NCBI GenBank assembly: GCA_038748365.1
Contig: JBCDIZ010000005.1
Coordinates: 124,001 to 188,000, forward strand
Direction: 5' to 3'
DNA from: Alterisphingorhabdus sp038748365
GTDB lineage: Bacteria > Pseudomonadota > Alphaproteobacteria > Sphingomonadales > Sphingomonadaceae
Length of the DNA stretch: 64,000 bases
The position numbers were made by a program, and so were the translations under genes. The first letter of the stretch is position 1. Each line of letters opens with the position of its first letter. Shown in pieces: positions 44,853 to 53,289 of the stretch. A model generated the notes under the pieces. It did not search any database. It was not told where the DNA came from and saw only the letters and a program-made list of their open reading frames with translations.

Positions 44853-44870
44853 TGTCAATTGGTGTTTACA
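44853..44870. promoter_or_regulatory. PpsR-type operator upstream of bchI
   Basis: TGTCAATTGGTGTTTACA, a perfect TGT-N12-ACA match. It overlaps the stop codon of the lipoprotein gene and lies 67 bases before the bchI start, implying that bchIDO is a PpsR target with its own promoter. Confidence 0.75.
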
Positions 44871-45367
44871 CGCAACACACCCTTGGTTTTCGCGCCGGAT
44901 TCATCAAGCGTAAGTGTGTAGGCTTGGCCATCATCGGTAGTGCCGCTGACGCCTGCGCCTTTGCGTTCTGCGGTGCCGCCATCTTCGGGAATTTGTGTCA
45001 AAAACCAGTCGGCAACCTCTTCCTTGCCTGCAGGTGCAGTGAATTTAATCGCGACCTGTGACTGGGAGCCGTCACCGTCGCTGTCGCTTTCAATGGCGAT
45101 GCCGGTGACTTTTGAACCGGGATAAAGTCCTTCTGCACGGCCATTCGCATCTTCGGTCGAAATTGCATCGATCGGAAGATCAAGATCCATGGAGAAGCCA
45201 TCCGCTTCGATGGAGAAATTGACATTTTCGTCTTCAGCTTCGGCGTCCTGACTTTCGCTTTGAGTGGCTTCCGCGCTCCCATCGCTATCAAGCTGTTTGC
45301 AGCCTGTGATGGTCATGGCAGTGGCAGTGCAGAGAAAGGCGAGAGGGACTAAGCGGCTATGACGCAT
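44855..45367 (-). CDS. Lipoprotein of unknown function
   Basis: The protein starts MRHSRLVPLAFLCTATAMTITGCKQ with a lipobox at TGC, then an acidic stretch (SEATQSESQDAEAEDE) and a small beta-rich domain (FSMDLDLPIDAI, SQVAIKFTAPAGKEEVADWFLTQIP). I chose ATG at 45367 (170 residues) because GGAG lies nine bases upstream. The family is not one I can name. It is upstream of bchI on the same strand but separated by the PpsR site, so probably not part of the bchIDO unit. Confidence 0.7.
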   Translation of the reverse strand: MRHSRLVPLAFLCTATAMTITGCKQLDSDGSAEATQSESQDAEAEDENVNFSIEADGFSMDLDLPIDAISTEDANGRAEGLYPGSKVTGIAIESDSDGDGSQSQVAIKFTAPAGKEEVADWFLTQIPEDGGTAERKGAGVSGTTDDGQAYTLTLDESGAKTKGVLRVNTN

Positions 45368-45504
45368 GGATATCATCTCCAGTAGTTATACTGTATTACT
45401 TTTATATATCACTAAAACAGATTGCAATATGCGTCAATCGCAAAGAGCAGGAATATCGCTAAACGGGAGAAGAGTGCTGGACTTGTATGTGCCCTAAGCA
45501 AAAC

Positions 45505-45536
45505 GGGGGCCGACCTTGCGGTCGGCCCCCACTGCG
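45505..45536 (-). terminator. Strong GC hairpin, probable terminator
   Basis: A perfect 11-base stem GGGGGCCGACC (45505-45515) with GGTCGGCCCCC (45520-45530) and a TTGC loop. On the minus strand it is followed by GTTTTGC, so it could end a leftward transcript from the region at 45600-46200. Confidence 0.6.
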
Positions 45537-45604
45537 CCGATTGTCGGGCAATACGCATTGGAAATCGCTTTCCAACCTCGATTTTCGCGCAGAGATACGG
45601 GATC

Positions 45605-45838
45605 CTACTCATAAAATCGATGCGAACCCAGAAGGGTCCAGCGATGCATTTCGCCCGACCGCCCGGCGTCCGATGTTTCCAAGCGGTAAGCTGATCCGAA
45701 GATCGTACTCACCGCTTGTCCACATCTGACAATACCTTCACACGCCTTTCTGATCCGTTCTTCCCTTGCTTGCGCAACGACATTCACTTCACAGTCCGAC
45801 AATCCAGCATTGTCCATCGAATACATCGCATCAGACAA
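45605..45838 (-). CDS. Possible small protein, weak support
   Basis: A 77-codon frame starting TTG (MSDAMYSMDNAGLSDCEV...), or at the ATG four codons later, with a helical middle (AQAREERIRKACEGIVRCG). Composition is protein-like, and a terminator-like hairpin lies about 75 bases downstream. There is no clear ribosome site and the flanking strand reads as non-coding, so it may be part of an RNA or a remnant. Confidence 0.3.
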   Translation of the reverse strand: MSDAMYSMDNAGLSDCEVNVVAQAREERIRKACEGIVRCGQAVSTIFGSAYRLETSDAGRSGEMHRWTLLGSHRFYE

Positions 45839-46098
45839 GCCAATCCGGTTTCTTCGATCATCGAAATTCTTTATGTCCCGACTGTGCTTTCCACCTTGCG
45901 GCTTCCTTCACAAGACTTTCCGTTTCCGCTCCGCTTTCCACTGTTGCCAGCTTCCTGCCTCACTTACGTTTCTTGTCCGTACTCCAGAATCTCCAGTATT
46001 TTCATACTTTTGCTTCCGTTTCCCGTCAGAGCCATCTGCCCTTTCGACAATTCAAAACTGTCACTCGCCGGTTGGCTTCGCAATCAAAATCGCGCGAC

Positions 46099-46132
46099 TT
46101 ATCCACAGAGGCTGACGCTTTACAGTGGATAA
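46099..46132. promoter_or_regulatory. Pair of DnaA-box-like sequences
   Basis: TTATCCACA at 46099-46107 is a perfect DnaA 9-mer. AGTGGATAA at 46124-46132 is the reverse of one with a single mismatch. They lie 17 bases apart in the gene-poor region next to argG. None of the usual alphaproteobacterial origin neighbours is seen nearby, so this is more likely a local DnaA-binding site than an origin. Confidence 0.4.
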
Positions 46133-46249
46133 CTTTGTGGACAGTAACTTCCGATCCTGACAGGGTTATAGAGTGGTTTGGTCGCGCAATTTTATGACCC
46201 CGAAAAGACCCGCAACTAGATCTTTACTGAGTCGATTCCGACTCGAAAT

Positions 46250-47473
46250 CTACCCTCTGCGACGTCCCAGCAACCGCAAGCGCAGAGCATTGAGCTTGAT
46301 AAAGCCCTCAGCATCGCGCTGGTCATAGCTGCCAGCGTCGTCCTCAAAGGTGACGACATCTTCGCTATAGAGGTTGAACGCGACATCCGCCTTGCGGCCA
46401 ACCACCTGCGCCAGTCCTTTATAGAGTTTCAGTCGCACCGTGCCGGTGACATTGCGCTGGCTATGGTCAATCGCTGCCTGCAGCATTTCGCGCTCGGGTG
46501 AGAACCAGAAGCCATTATAGATCAGCTCGGCATAGCGCGGTGCAAGTTCATCCTTCAGATGCGCCGCACCGCGATCAAGCGTTAGCTGCTCGATGCCGCG
46601 ATGGGCGATATGATAGATGGTGCCACCCGGCGTCTCATACATGCCGCGCGACTTCATGCCGACAAAGCGGTTCTCGACCAGATCGAGCCGACCAATACCA
46701 TGAGTCTTGCCGAGGTGATTGAGCTTGGCCAGCAGGTCCGCAGGGGACAGCGGCTCGCCATTGATCGCGACGCCATCGCCATGTTCAAAATCGATGGTAA
46801 TATATTCCGGCGTTTCGGGCGCATCTTCGGGGTTATCGGTGCGCGAATAAACATAGTCGGGCGTCTCTTCCCAAGGGTCTTCCAGCACTTTGCCTTCCGA
46901 AGAGGTATGCAGCAGATTGGCGTCGGTGGAGAAGGGTGCCTCGCCACGCTTGTCCTTGGGCACGGCAATCTGGTGCTGTTCGGCAAATTCGATCAGCTTT
47001 GTGCGGCTTGTCAAATCCCATTCGCGCCAGGGTGCGATGACCTTGATATCCGGGTCGAGTGCATAATAGCCCAGCTCAAAGCGCACCTGATCATTGCCTT
47101 TGCCGGTCGCGCCATGGCTGACCGCATCGGCCCCCAGCTTATGCGCAATCTCGATCTGACGCTTGGAGATAAGCGGCCGCGCAATCGAAGTGCCAAGCAG
47201 ATACAGCCCCTCATAGAGCGCATTGGCGCGCATCATCGGAAAGACATAATCGGCAACAAATTCCTCGCGCAAATCCTCGATAAAGATATGCTTGTCGGGA
47301 ATGCCCATGGCTTCGGCCTTGCGCCGCGCCGGTTCCAGTTCCTCACCCTGACCCAGATCAGCGGTAAAGGTGATGACCTCACAACCATATTCGGTCTGCA
47401 ACCATTTCAGGATCACACTGGTATCAAGCCCGCCCGAATAAGCGAGGACAACTTTTTTGGGATTATCGGTCAT
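46250..47473 (-). CDS. argG: Argininosuccinate synthase
   Basis: ArgG joins citrulline and aspartate with ATP, the penultimate step of arginine synthesis. The N-terminal ATP loop KVVLAYSGGLDTSVILKWLQ, then GATGKGNDQVRFELGYYAL and GRKADVAFNLYSEDVVTFED are typical. I chose ATG at 47473 (MTDNPKKV, 407 residues). A housekeeping gene, divergent from the S46 peptidase. Confidence 0.97.
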   Translation of the reverse strand: MTDNPKKVVLAYSGGLDTSVILKWLQTEYGCEVITFTADLGQGEELEPARRKAEAMGIPDKHIFIEDLREEFVADYVFPMMRANALYEGLYLLGTSIARPLISKRQIEIAHKLGADAVSHGATGKGNDQVRFELGYYALDPDIKVIAPWREWDLTSRTKLIEFAEQHQIAVPKDKRGEAPFSTDANLLHTSSEGKVLEDPWEETPDYVYSRTDNPEDAPETPEYITIDFEHGDGVAINGEPLSPADLLAKLNHLGKTHGIGRLDLVENRFVGMKSRGMYETPGGTIYHIAHRGIEQLTLDRGAAHLKDELAPRYAELIYNGFWFSPEREMLQAAIDHSQRNVTGTVRLKLYKGLAQVVGRKADVAFNLYSEDVVTFEDDAGSYDQRDAEGFIKLNALRLRLLGRRRG

Positions 47474-47585
47474 GCAAGGCAACTTTCAAAAGCGGGAATT
47501 TACCAGCGCGATTATCAGGCTGGACAGATGCGGGCAAGCCGATAGAAGGCATGCAACAGGATAACATTTCAGGAGAGCAGGGTTC

Positions 47586-49649
47586 ATGGTTACATCACTT
47601 CGTACACGCAAAGCCACGGCATTGCTGGCCGGTTCAGCGCTTATCGCGATTGCACCGGCAGCACAGGCAGAAGAAGGCATGTGGACCTTTGATGCTTTCC
47701 CGACCGAGAAGGTGCAGGGCGAATATGGCTGGGCGCCGGATCAGCAATGGCTTGATCGCACCCGGGCCGCGGCAGTGCGTCTGACCGGCGGGTGTTCGGC
47801 CAGCTTTGTGTCGCCCGAAGGTCTGATCCTTACCAACCATCACTGTGTGGTGCGCTGCCTGCAGGACTTGTCGACACAGGACAGCGATCTGGTTGCCAAT
47901 GGCGTCAACGCGCGCCAGCGCACCGAAGAACGCACCTGTCCAGGTCAGCAGGCCGAGGTGGTGACCGATATTACTGACTATACCGGCGATATTACCTCTG
48001 CGATTGCTGGCAAGGCGGGTGCGGCTCTGGTCAGCGCGCGTGACGCCCGTATCTCCGAGATTGAAGCGAGCGAGTGCCCCGATCGCGAAACAACCCGCTG
48101 TCAGGTGGTCACGCTGTTCGGCGGTGGCCAGTATAAGCTCTATAAATATCGCAAATATTCCGATGTCCGCATTGCTTGGGCGCCGGAATTCAAGGCGGCG
48201 TTCTTTGGCGGCGATCCCGACAATTTCAACTTCCCGCGCTATGCCATGGATGCCGCATTTCTGCGTGCCTATGAGGATGGCAAGCCGGTGGCAACCCCGG
48301 CGCATCTCAAATGGAATCCCCGCGCGCCGCAGGATGGCGAGATTACCTTTGTCGTCGGCAATCCCGGCTCGACCCAGCGCAGCATGACCGGCGCACAACG
48401 CGCCTATCAGCGCGAAGTGGCACTGCCCAATCGTCTGCTGCAACTGGCGGAGTATCGCGGTCGGTTGATCGAGGCGATGCGTGGCAGCGAGGAACGCACG
48501 CGCGAAGGCGGCAGCCGCCTGTTCGGTATCGAGAACAGCTATAAGGCGCTTTATGGCCGGATGCAGGCGCTGAACAATGCGGAATTTGCCGCGCAACTGG
48601 ATGCCAGCGAAGCCGAACTCAAACAGCGCAGCGCGGGCACTTTGGAAGGTGATCCATGGGGCGATATTGCGACTGCCGTATCCGCCTATCGCAATTTTGA
48701 TGAAGCCTATGGCCAGATTGATAGCTCCGGCGGATCGCAGCTTTATGGCTATGCGCGTACCTTGGTCCGCGCGGCGAAGGAACGTGAGAAGCCCAATAGT
48801 GAGCGTGAACCGCGCTTCACTGATGCACGTCTGCCGCTGCTTGAAAAGCGCTTGCTGGATGCGGCACCGACTTATCCCTGGCTGGAAGAGCTGAGCCTGC
48901 GTTTCTGGCTTTCCAAGACACGCGAGATTATGACCACGGATAATCCTGATGTGCAGGCATTGCTCGGCAAGGAAAGCCCCGAGGCGATGGCCGAGCGGCT
49001 CATCGCTGGCACCGGCCTTGCCGACCCAGCGACACGCAAGGCGCTGTGGGAAGGTGGTTTGGCCGCGGTTGAGGCATCGGATGATCCGCTGATCAAGCTG
49101 GCACTGTCCCAAGATGCGCGTTCGCATGAACTGACGGAGCAGTTTGAAGAAGAATATGAGGCCCCGGTCACCGCAGCGCAGGCCAAGCTGACCGATGCGC
49201 GTTTCGCGGCTTATGGCGACAGCATCTATCCCGATGCGACCTTCACCTTGCGCATCAGCTATGGCCGTGTCACCGGCTGGGAAGAAAATGGCGCGACGGT
49301 ACCGTTCTCGACCCAGATGGGCGGCACCTATGACCGCGCTACCGGTGCGGACCCCTATGAGCTTGCCGAGGCGTTCAAGGCCAATAAGGACAAGATCAAT
49401 GCCGACGCCACCTATGACTTTGTCACCACCAACGATATTATCGGCGGCAATTCCGGTTCACCAGTTCTCGACAAAGAAGGTGCGGTGATCGGCGCTGCCT
49501 TTGATGGCAATATTCATTCCCTCGGTGGCAATTATGGCTATGATGGCAATCTGAACCGCACGGTTGTCGTCTCCACTGAGGCGGTCCAGCAGGCACTGGA
49601 AGTGCTCTATCCGGCGCCGGAACTGGTGGCCGAACTCGCGGGAGATTGA
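47586..49649 (+). CDS. S46 family dipeptidyl-peptidase
   Basis: S46 enzymes (DPP7/DPP11 type) release dipeptides from the N-termini of peptides in the periplasm. There is a signal peptide (ALLAGSALIAIAPAAQAEE), the catalytic histidine in LTNHHCVVRC, and the serine in GGNSGSPVLDKEGAVIGAAFDGN, in the chymotrypsin-like fold. Length is 687 residues, slightly below the usual 700-720. ATG at 47586 has AGGAGAG upstream. Confidence 0.93.
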   Translation: MVTSLRTRKATALLAGSALIAIAPAAQAEEGMWTFDAFPTEKVQGEYGWAPDQQWLDRTRAAAVRLTGGCSASFVSPEGLILTNHHCVVRCLQDLSTQDSDLVANGVNARQRTEERTCPGQQAEVVTDITDYTGDITSAIAGKAGAALVSARDARISEIEASECPDRETTRCQVVTLFGGGQYKLYKYRKYSDVRIAWAPEFKAAFFGGDPDNFNFPRYAMDAAFLRAYEDGKPVATPAHLKWNPRAPQDGEITFVVGNPGSTQRSMTGAQRAYQREVALPNRLLQLAEYRGRLIEAMRGSEERTREGGSRLFGIENSYKALYGRMQALNNAEFAAQLDASEAELKQRSAGTLEGDPWGDIATAVSAYRNFDEAYGQIDSSGGSQLYGYARTLVRAAKEREKPNSEREPRFTDARLPLLEKRLLDAAPTYPWLEELSLRFWLSKTREIMTTDNPDVQALLGKESPEAMAERLIAGTGLADPATRKALWEGGLAAVEASDDPLIKLALSQDARSHELTEQFEEEYEAPVTAAQAKLTDARFAAYGDSIYPDATFTLRISYGRVTGWEENGATVPFSTQMGGTYDRATGADPYELAEAFKANKDKINADATYDFVTTNDIIGGNSGSPVLDKEGAVIGAAFDGNIHSLGGNYGYDGNLNRTVVVSTEAVQQALEVLYPAPELVAELAGD

Positions 49650-49668
49650 AGCAAACAGGATAGCAGCC

Positions 49669-50106
49669 ATGGCCGAGAATAAGACGCAGGAAAATGACGG
49701 CGATGTAAACGCTTTTATTGATGCGGTTGAGCATGACGGGCGACGTGAAGACGCGCGCGTTCTGCTCGACCTGTTCCACAAAATAACCGGCGTTGAACCG
49801 AAAATGTGGGGCAGCTCGATTATCGGCTTTGGCAGCTATCACTATAAATATGAATCAGGCCGCGAGGGCGATATGTGCCGCACCGGCTTCTCCCCGCGCA
49901 AAGCCAATCTCAGCCTCTATATTATGGGCCCTTATTGTGATGATGAGACGCGGGTGAAACGGGATGCTCTTCTTGAGAAGCTCGGCAAGCACAAAATGAG
50001 CAAGGCGTGTCTTTATATCACTCGGTTGAAGAATGTGGATATGGCGGTTCTGGAACAGCTTATCCGCGACAATTGGGACTATATGAACCGAACTTATGCG
50101 GTGTGA
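49669..50106 (+). CDS. DUF1801 family protein
   Basis: A 145-residue soluble protein matching DUF1801 (YdhG-like): IDAVEHDGRREDARVLLDLFHKITGVEPKMWGSSIIGFGSYHYKY, then FSPRKANLSLYIMG. Function is unknown. I chose ATG at 49669 (MAENKTQEN); the frame is open upstream through the end of the S46 gene, but only this start fits. Followed by palindromic repeats that may end its transcript. Confidence 0.85.
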   Translation: MAENKTQENDGDVNAFIDAVEHDGRREDARVLLDLFHKITGVEPKMWGSSIIGFGSYHYKYESGREGDMCRTGFSPRKANLSLYIMGPYCDDETRVKRDALLEKLGKHKMSKACLYITRLKNVDMAVLEQLIRDNWDYMNRTYAV

Positions 50107-50119
50107 TACGCTTGGCTCT

Positions 50120-50263
50120 GCCCACCCCGCTGCGACTAAGCGTCTTCCCCTTCGACAAGCTCAGGGTTCAGCCACTAAGTCTCACTGCCCCTCCCGTAAA
50201 CGGGAGGGGGATATTTGCGCAACACAGTTCCCCTCCCGCTTGCGGGAGGGGCTAGGGGTGGGC
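50120..50263. repeat. Composite palindromic repeat between DUF1801 and cfa genes
   Basis: Outer arms GCCCACCCC (50120-50128) and GGGGTGGGC (50255-50263) enclose a CTTCGACAAGCTCAGGG motif (50150-50165) and two strong hairpins: CCCCTCCCG/CGGGAGGGG (50188-50209) and CCCCTCCCGC/GCGGGAGGGG (50230-50251). It combines the two repeat types seen elsewhere in the window and separates converging genes. Confidence 0.8.
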
Positions 50264-50274
50264 CTGAACGATAC

Positions 50275-51495
50275 TCAAGCTTTGCGGTATTCTCGTTCCA
50301 CCTCGGCAATATAATCCCGCGTTAGCGGCAGTACGTCGCGTTTGCGCGTAAGCTGGATCTGCGCATTCATATGCCCATCATGGAAAAACGCATTGGCCGC
50401 AGCAGCCAGATAGAACATCCACATGCGATAGAAACGCTCATCATACAGCGCTTCGATATCGGCGCGCTTGGCCTCACAGCGTTTGTACCAGTGCACCAGC
50501 GTATGGCCGTAATGCAGCCGCAAAATCTCGATATCCGTCGCCCAGAGCCATGCCTTTTCAACATGCGGCAGGATCTCGCTCAGTGCTGGAGCATAGCCGC
50601 CGGGGAAGATATATTTCTGCGTCCAGGGGTCGGTCACACCTGGGCCATCGGCGCGCGCGATAGTATGCACCAGCGCGACACCATCGGGCTTGAGCCGGTC
50701 GCGAATGGCGTCAAAATAGGCCTGAAAATTGGGTCGCCCGACATGCTCGAACATGCCCACGGAGACAACACGGTCAAAAGCCTCCTGCACATGGCGATAA
50801 TCGATCAGCTCGAACGATACCTTGTCGGCAACACCCGCTGCTTCGGCGCGTTCACGCGCAACCTTTAACTGTTCTTCGGACAGGGTAATGCCCTTGACCC
50901 GCGCGCCGGACACCTTGTGGATATACAGCGACATACCACCCCAGCCACATCCGATATCGAGCACCTGATGCTCCGGCTTCAGGTCCAGCTTGGCCGCGAT
51001 ATGCGCCATCTTGTCTTGCTGCGCCTGCTCCAGGCTATTGTCGCTATCGGTGAAATAGGCGCAGCTATATTGGCGATCAGCGTCGAGGAAGAGATCATAA
51101 AGCCGGTCGTTCAGATCATAATGGTGCGCGACATTTTTGCGGCTGCGCACCGAGTCATTCACCTGCTGGATTTTGGATAAAAGCCGCTGTGATTTCCAAA
51201 GGCCCACACGCGTTGTATTCTCATAATCCCAGCGCATATTATACGCGATCAGCGCCAACAGCCCGAAAATGTCATCATTCTCGATGGTCAAGCCGCCGTC
51301 CATAAACGCCTCACCCGCACCGAGTGCCGGATTGCGGGCTATGCGGTTAGAAGTAGCTTTGTCGGCAATCGCAATCCGCACCGGGCCATAATCCTCATGC
51401 GGCTTGCCATATTCATAGCTTTCGCCCTCAGGGCCTTCGACTTCGAGCACACCCTGGGTGATAATTTTCTTCAGAAAACGGTCCAGCAACCACAT
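50275..51495 (-). CDS. cfa: Cyclopropane-fatty-acyl-phospholipid synthase
   Basis: The enzyme transfers a methylene group from S-adenosylmethionine to unsaturated acyl chains of membrane lipids. SAM motif VLDIGCGWGGMSLYIHK, RDRLKPDGVALVHTI, and the late FFHDGHMNAQIQLTRKRDVLPLTRDY fit the family. Length is 406 residues. Related family members can act on other lipids, so the exact product is not certain. Confidence 0.9.
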   Translation of the reverse strand: MWLLDRFLKKIITQGVLEVEGPEGESYEYGKPHEDYGPVRIAIADKATSNRIARNPALGAGEAFMDGGLTIENDDIFGLLALIAYNMRWDYENTTRVGLWKSQRLLSKIQQVNDSVRSRKNVAHHYDLNDRLYDLFLDADRQYSCAYFTDSDNSLEQAQQDKMAHIAAKLDLKPEHQVLDIGCGWGGMSLYIHKVSGARVKGITLSEEQLKVARERAEAAGVADKVSFELIDYRHVQEAFDRVVSVGMFEHVGRPNFQAYFDAIRDRLKPDGVALVHTIARADGPGVTDPWTQKYIFPGGYAPALSEILPHVEKAWLWATDIEILRLHYGHTLVHWYKRCEAKRADIEALYDERFYRMWMFYLAAAANAFFHDGHMNAQIQLTRKRDVLPLTRDYIAEVEREYRKA

Positions 51496-51539
51496 AATTC
51501 AAGCGACCTCATGACTTCCCACACAATATTCCGTGCCTG

Positions 51540-52400
51540 CTATATCCCGGCATACCAGGCATAGTTGGCGACATCCTCCCAATACCCGCCTTTGCCGCCA
51601 TAAACACCCCCCAGAGCGCTAACGGCCTCTATCCGCACCACATATTTTGCATGTTTATACCCCAATTGCGTCTCGACTCGTAGCCTGAGTGGTGCGCCAT
51701 TGCCGATGGGCAGCGGTTCATCATTGAGCGCCCAGGCAAGAATCGTCTGCGGGTGATGCGCATCGATCAGGTCGATGCTCTCATAATAGGGGACACCATA
51801 AAGCCGGTCGGCGCAATGGAAGACCAGATAGCGCGCCTCGGGCTTAAGCTTGACCTGTTCGAGCAGATGCGACAGGCGCACCCCGGTCCATTTGCCAATC
51901 GCGCTCCAGCCCTCGACGCAATCATGCCGGGTGATCTGGGTCTGGCCGGGCATGGCGCGCACCTGTTCCAATGTCAGGTCGAGTGGGTTTTCGACCAACC
52001 CGTCAATAATCAGCGGCCAGCCGGCAAAATCGCGCTCGGCAAAGCGGGCATAGGCGGCGCTGTCGGGTTCTTTGGTGCCATTGGACGGGAAGACCGGCGA
52101 GATCGCGCTTTCGGGAAAGGTGGTGGCCAGTGCCTGTCGGTCCGTGAGCGAGCGCTGCACGGTGAAGTTGGCACTCTCTGCGCCGCGCAGCATTTTGCGG
52201 AAGGACTGGCTATCATTGAGCATATCGCAGCCGCTGAGCAGACCGCCTGCGATGCCTAGTGCCGCGCCGTTTAGGAGTTTGCGGCGGGTGATATCTCTCT
52301 TCCCGTTCGGGCTGAGCTTGTCGAAGCCCTGTCCTTTCTTGGAAGTGGAAGAACGGCCCTTCGACAAGCTCAGGGCGAACGGTTTGAGAGTGTTTGTCAT
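51540..52400 (-). CDS. Sulfite-oxidase-like molybdopterin oxidoreductase with repeat-encoded N-terminus
   Basis: The molybdopterin domain of the sulfite oxidase/MsrP superfamily is clear: ITRHDCVEGWSAIGKWTGVRLSHLLEQ with the Mo-ligand cysteine, VFHCADRLYGVPYYESIDL, and QLGYKHAKYVVRIE. A twin-arginine signal is seen at residues about 38-60 (ITRRKLLNGAALGIAGGLLSGC). The first 37 residues (FALSLSKG...GFDKLSPNGKRD) are encoded by an inverted repeat of the TTCGACAAGCTCAGG family. The ATG at 52400 overlaps the stop of the upstream cytochrome b gene, and no other start lies before the Tat motif, so the repeat is probably translated. Substrate unknown. Confidence 0.85.
   Translation of the reverse strand: MTNTLKPFALSLSKGRSSTSKKGQGFDKLSPNGKRDITRRKLLNGAALGIAGGLLSGCDMLNDSQSFRKMLRGAESANFTVQRSLTDRQALATTFPESAISPVFPSNGTKEPDSAAYARFAERDFAGWPLIIDGLVENPLDLTLEQVRAMPGQTQITRHDCVEGWSAIGKWTGVRLSHLLEQVKLKPEARYLVFHCADRLYGVPYYESIDLIDAHHPQTILAWALNDEPLPIGNGAPLRLRVETQLGYKHAKYVVRIEAVSALGGVYGGKGGYWEDVANYAWYAGI
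52302..52383. repeat. Inverted repeat inside the sulfite-oxidase-like gene
   Basis: CCCGTTCGGGCTGAGCTTGT... (from 52302) and its reverse counterpart ...ACAAGCTCAGGGCGAACGG (to 52383) form an inverted repeat with arms of about 25 bases and few mismatches. Both arms carry the CTGAGCTTGTCGAAG core seen at 40.9, 50.15, 56.6 and 62.5 kb. It lies within the first 33 codons of the gene. Confidence 0.8.
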
Positions 52401-53224
52401 TCAGCACTCTCCAACGGAATACTGACCCGCCCCGAGGTAATCCCGCGCAATTGCTGGATCGGCCCGCTGAGCAAAACCATCAGCATATGCACCAGGAAAA
52501 ACGCCACCAGCGCAAAGGCGATGATAAAATGCCAGGACCGCGCCGATTGCCGCCCGCCAAAGAGTTCGGGCAGCCAGGGTATAGCCGCATTCATCTGAGG
52601 TGACATTGCGAGGCCAGTGGCAATCATCAGCGGCAGGGCGATAAAGATCACGCCGATATAGCTGAGTTTTTGCAGACTGTTATAGCGCAAGGCTTCGCGT
52701 CCTTTGGGGAAACGCAAGCTCATGTGATGCCATATAGTCGCAGCGATATTGCGCGGTGACCAATCTTCACGACGCATATGCAGATCATTGGCTATATGCT
52801 TGTTAAACAGACTAAAAACCATAAACAGCAACAGGCTGACCGATAGTATCCAGGCAAAAAAGAAATGCCATTGCCGCCCGGCGGCCAGATCATAGCGCGA
52901 CGGGATGGTCGCCCAATCCGGGAAGGCCCAGTTCTGCACCCGGCCGGCGTCATCGCGCCAATGGCCGATAACCCCGGTGGAAGGAATTTTGGTGCGGTTG
53001 ATACGCACATAGCTGCGCGTCTCGCTGGTGCCGATGGCCAGCCAGGCTGGCTCAAAATTGTTGCCGGTATCGCCCCAGTAAAGCCTGGGATGGGCGTTGA
53101 ATATGGTGAAGCCGCTCATCAGCAGCACCAGCAACGTCACCGCATTGGTCCAGTGCCAAAGCCGCGTCGCTAGCCCATGCCGTTTCACGCTGGTACGGCT
53201 AGTATCCTGCTGTTTATCGGCCAT
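52397..53224 (-). CDS. Cytochrome b561-type membrane subunit
   Basis: A 275-residue membrane protein with four to five helices and paired histidines (GLATRLWHWTNAVTLLVLLMSG, HFFFAWILSVSLLLFMVF, WHFIIAFALVAFFLVHMLMVLLSG), the pattern of bacterial b561/Ni-hydrogenase cytochrome b subunits. It starts MADKQQDTSRTSVKRHG and overlaps the following molybdenum enzyme gene by four bases, so it is probably that enzyme's membrane electron partner. It is larger than MsrQ and not clearly of that family. Confidence 0.82.
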   Translation of the reverse strand: MADKQQDTSRTSVKRHGLATRLWHWTNAVTLLVLLMSGFTIFNAHPRLYWGDTGNNFEPAWLAIGTSETRSYVRINRTKIPSTGVIGHWRDDAGRVQNWAFPDWATIPSRYDLAAGRQWHFFFAWILSVSLLLFMVFSLFNKHIANDLHMRREDWSPRNIAATIWHHMSLRFPKGREALRYNSLQKLSYIGVIFIALPLMIATGLAMSPQMNAAIPWLPELFGGRQSARSWHFIIAFALVAFFLVHMLMVLLSGPIQQLRGITSGRVSIPLESAE

Positions 53225-53289
53225 GAATGAAGCGGCTCCTCATGTGCTACTTCGTAGGCCATAGCGGGCAGGTTACGCAATATTCTCGA

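Larger units (their letters stand above)
45368..46249. other. Long region without a confident gene
   Basis: These 882 bases hold no ORF with a recognisable product. The minus strand is purine-rich between about 45840 and 46020. A 77-codon minus-strand ORF (45605-45838, TTG start) has protein-like composition but weak support. A strong hairpin (45505-45530) lies downstream of that ORF, and two DnaA-box-like 9-mers at 46099-46132. The region could hold a small RNA, a decayed gene, or a DnaA-binding locus. Confidence 0.5.

Noticed and set aside
45505..45530. A CRISPR repeat or tRNA-like element
   Set aside because: It is a single hairpin, not a regular array, and lacks tRNA arms. No CRISPR array, tRNA or rRNA gene was seen in the window.
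45716..46132. Plus-strand frame of 138 codons in the gene-poor region
   Set aside because: Composition is Pro/Ser/Phe-rich from a pyrimidine-rich strand, with no ribosome site and no recognisable domain; it looks like chance.
46099..46132. Chromosomal replication origin
   Set aside because: Only one perfect and one imperfect DnaA box, and none of the usual origin-linked genes is nearby.
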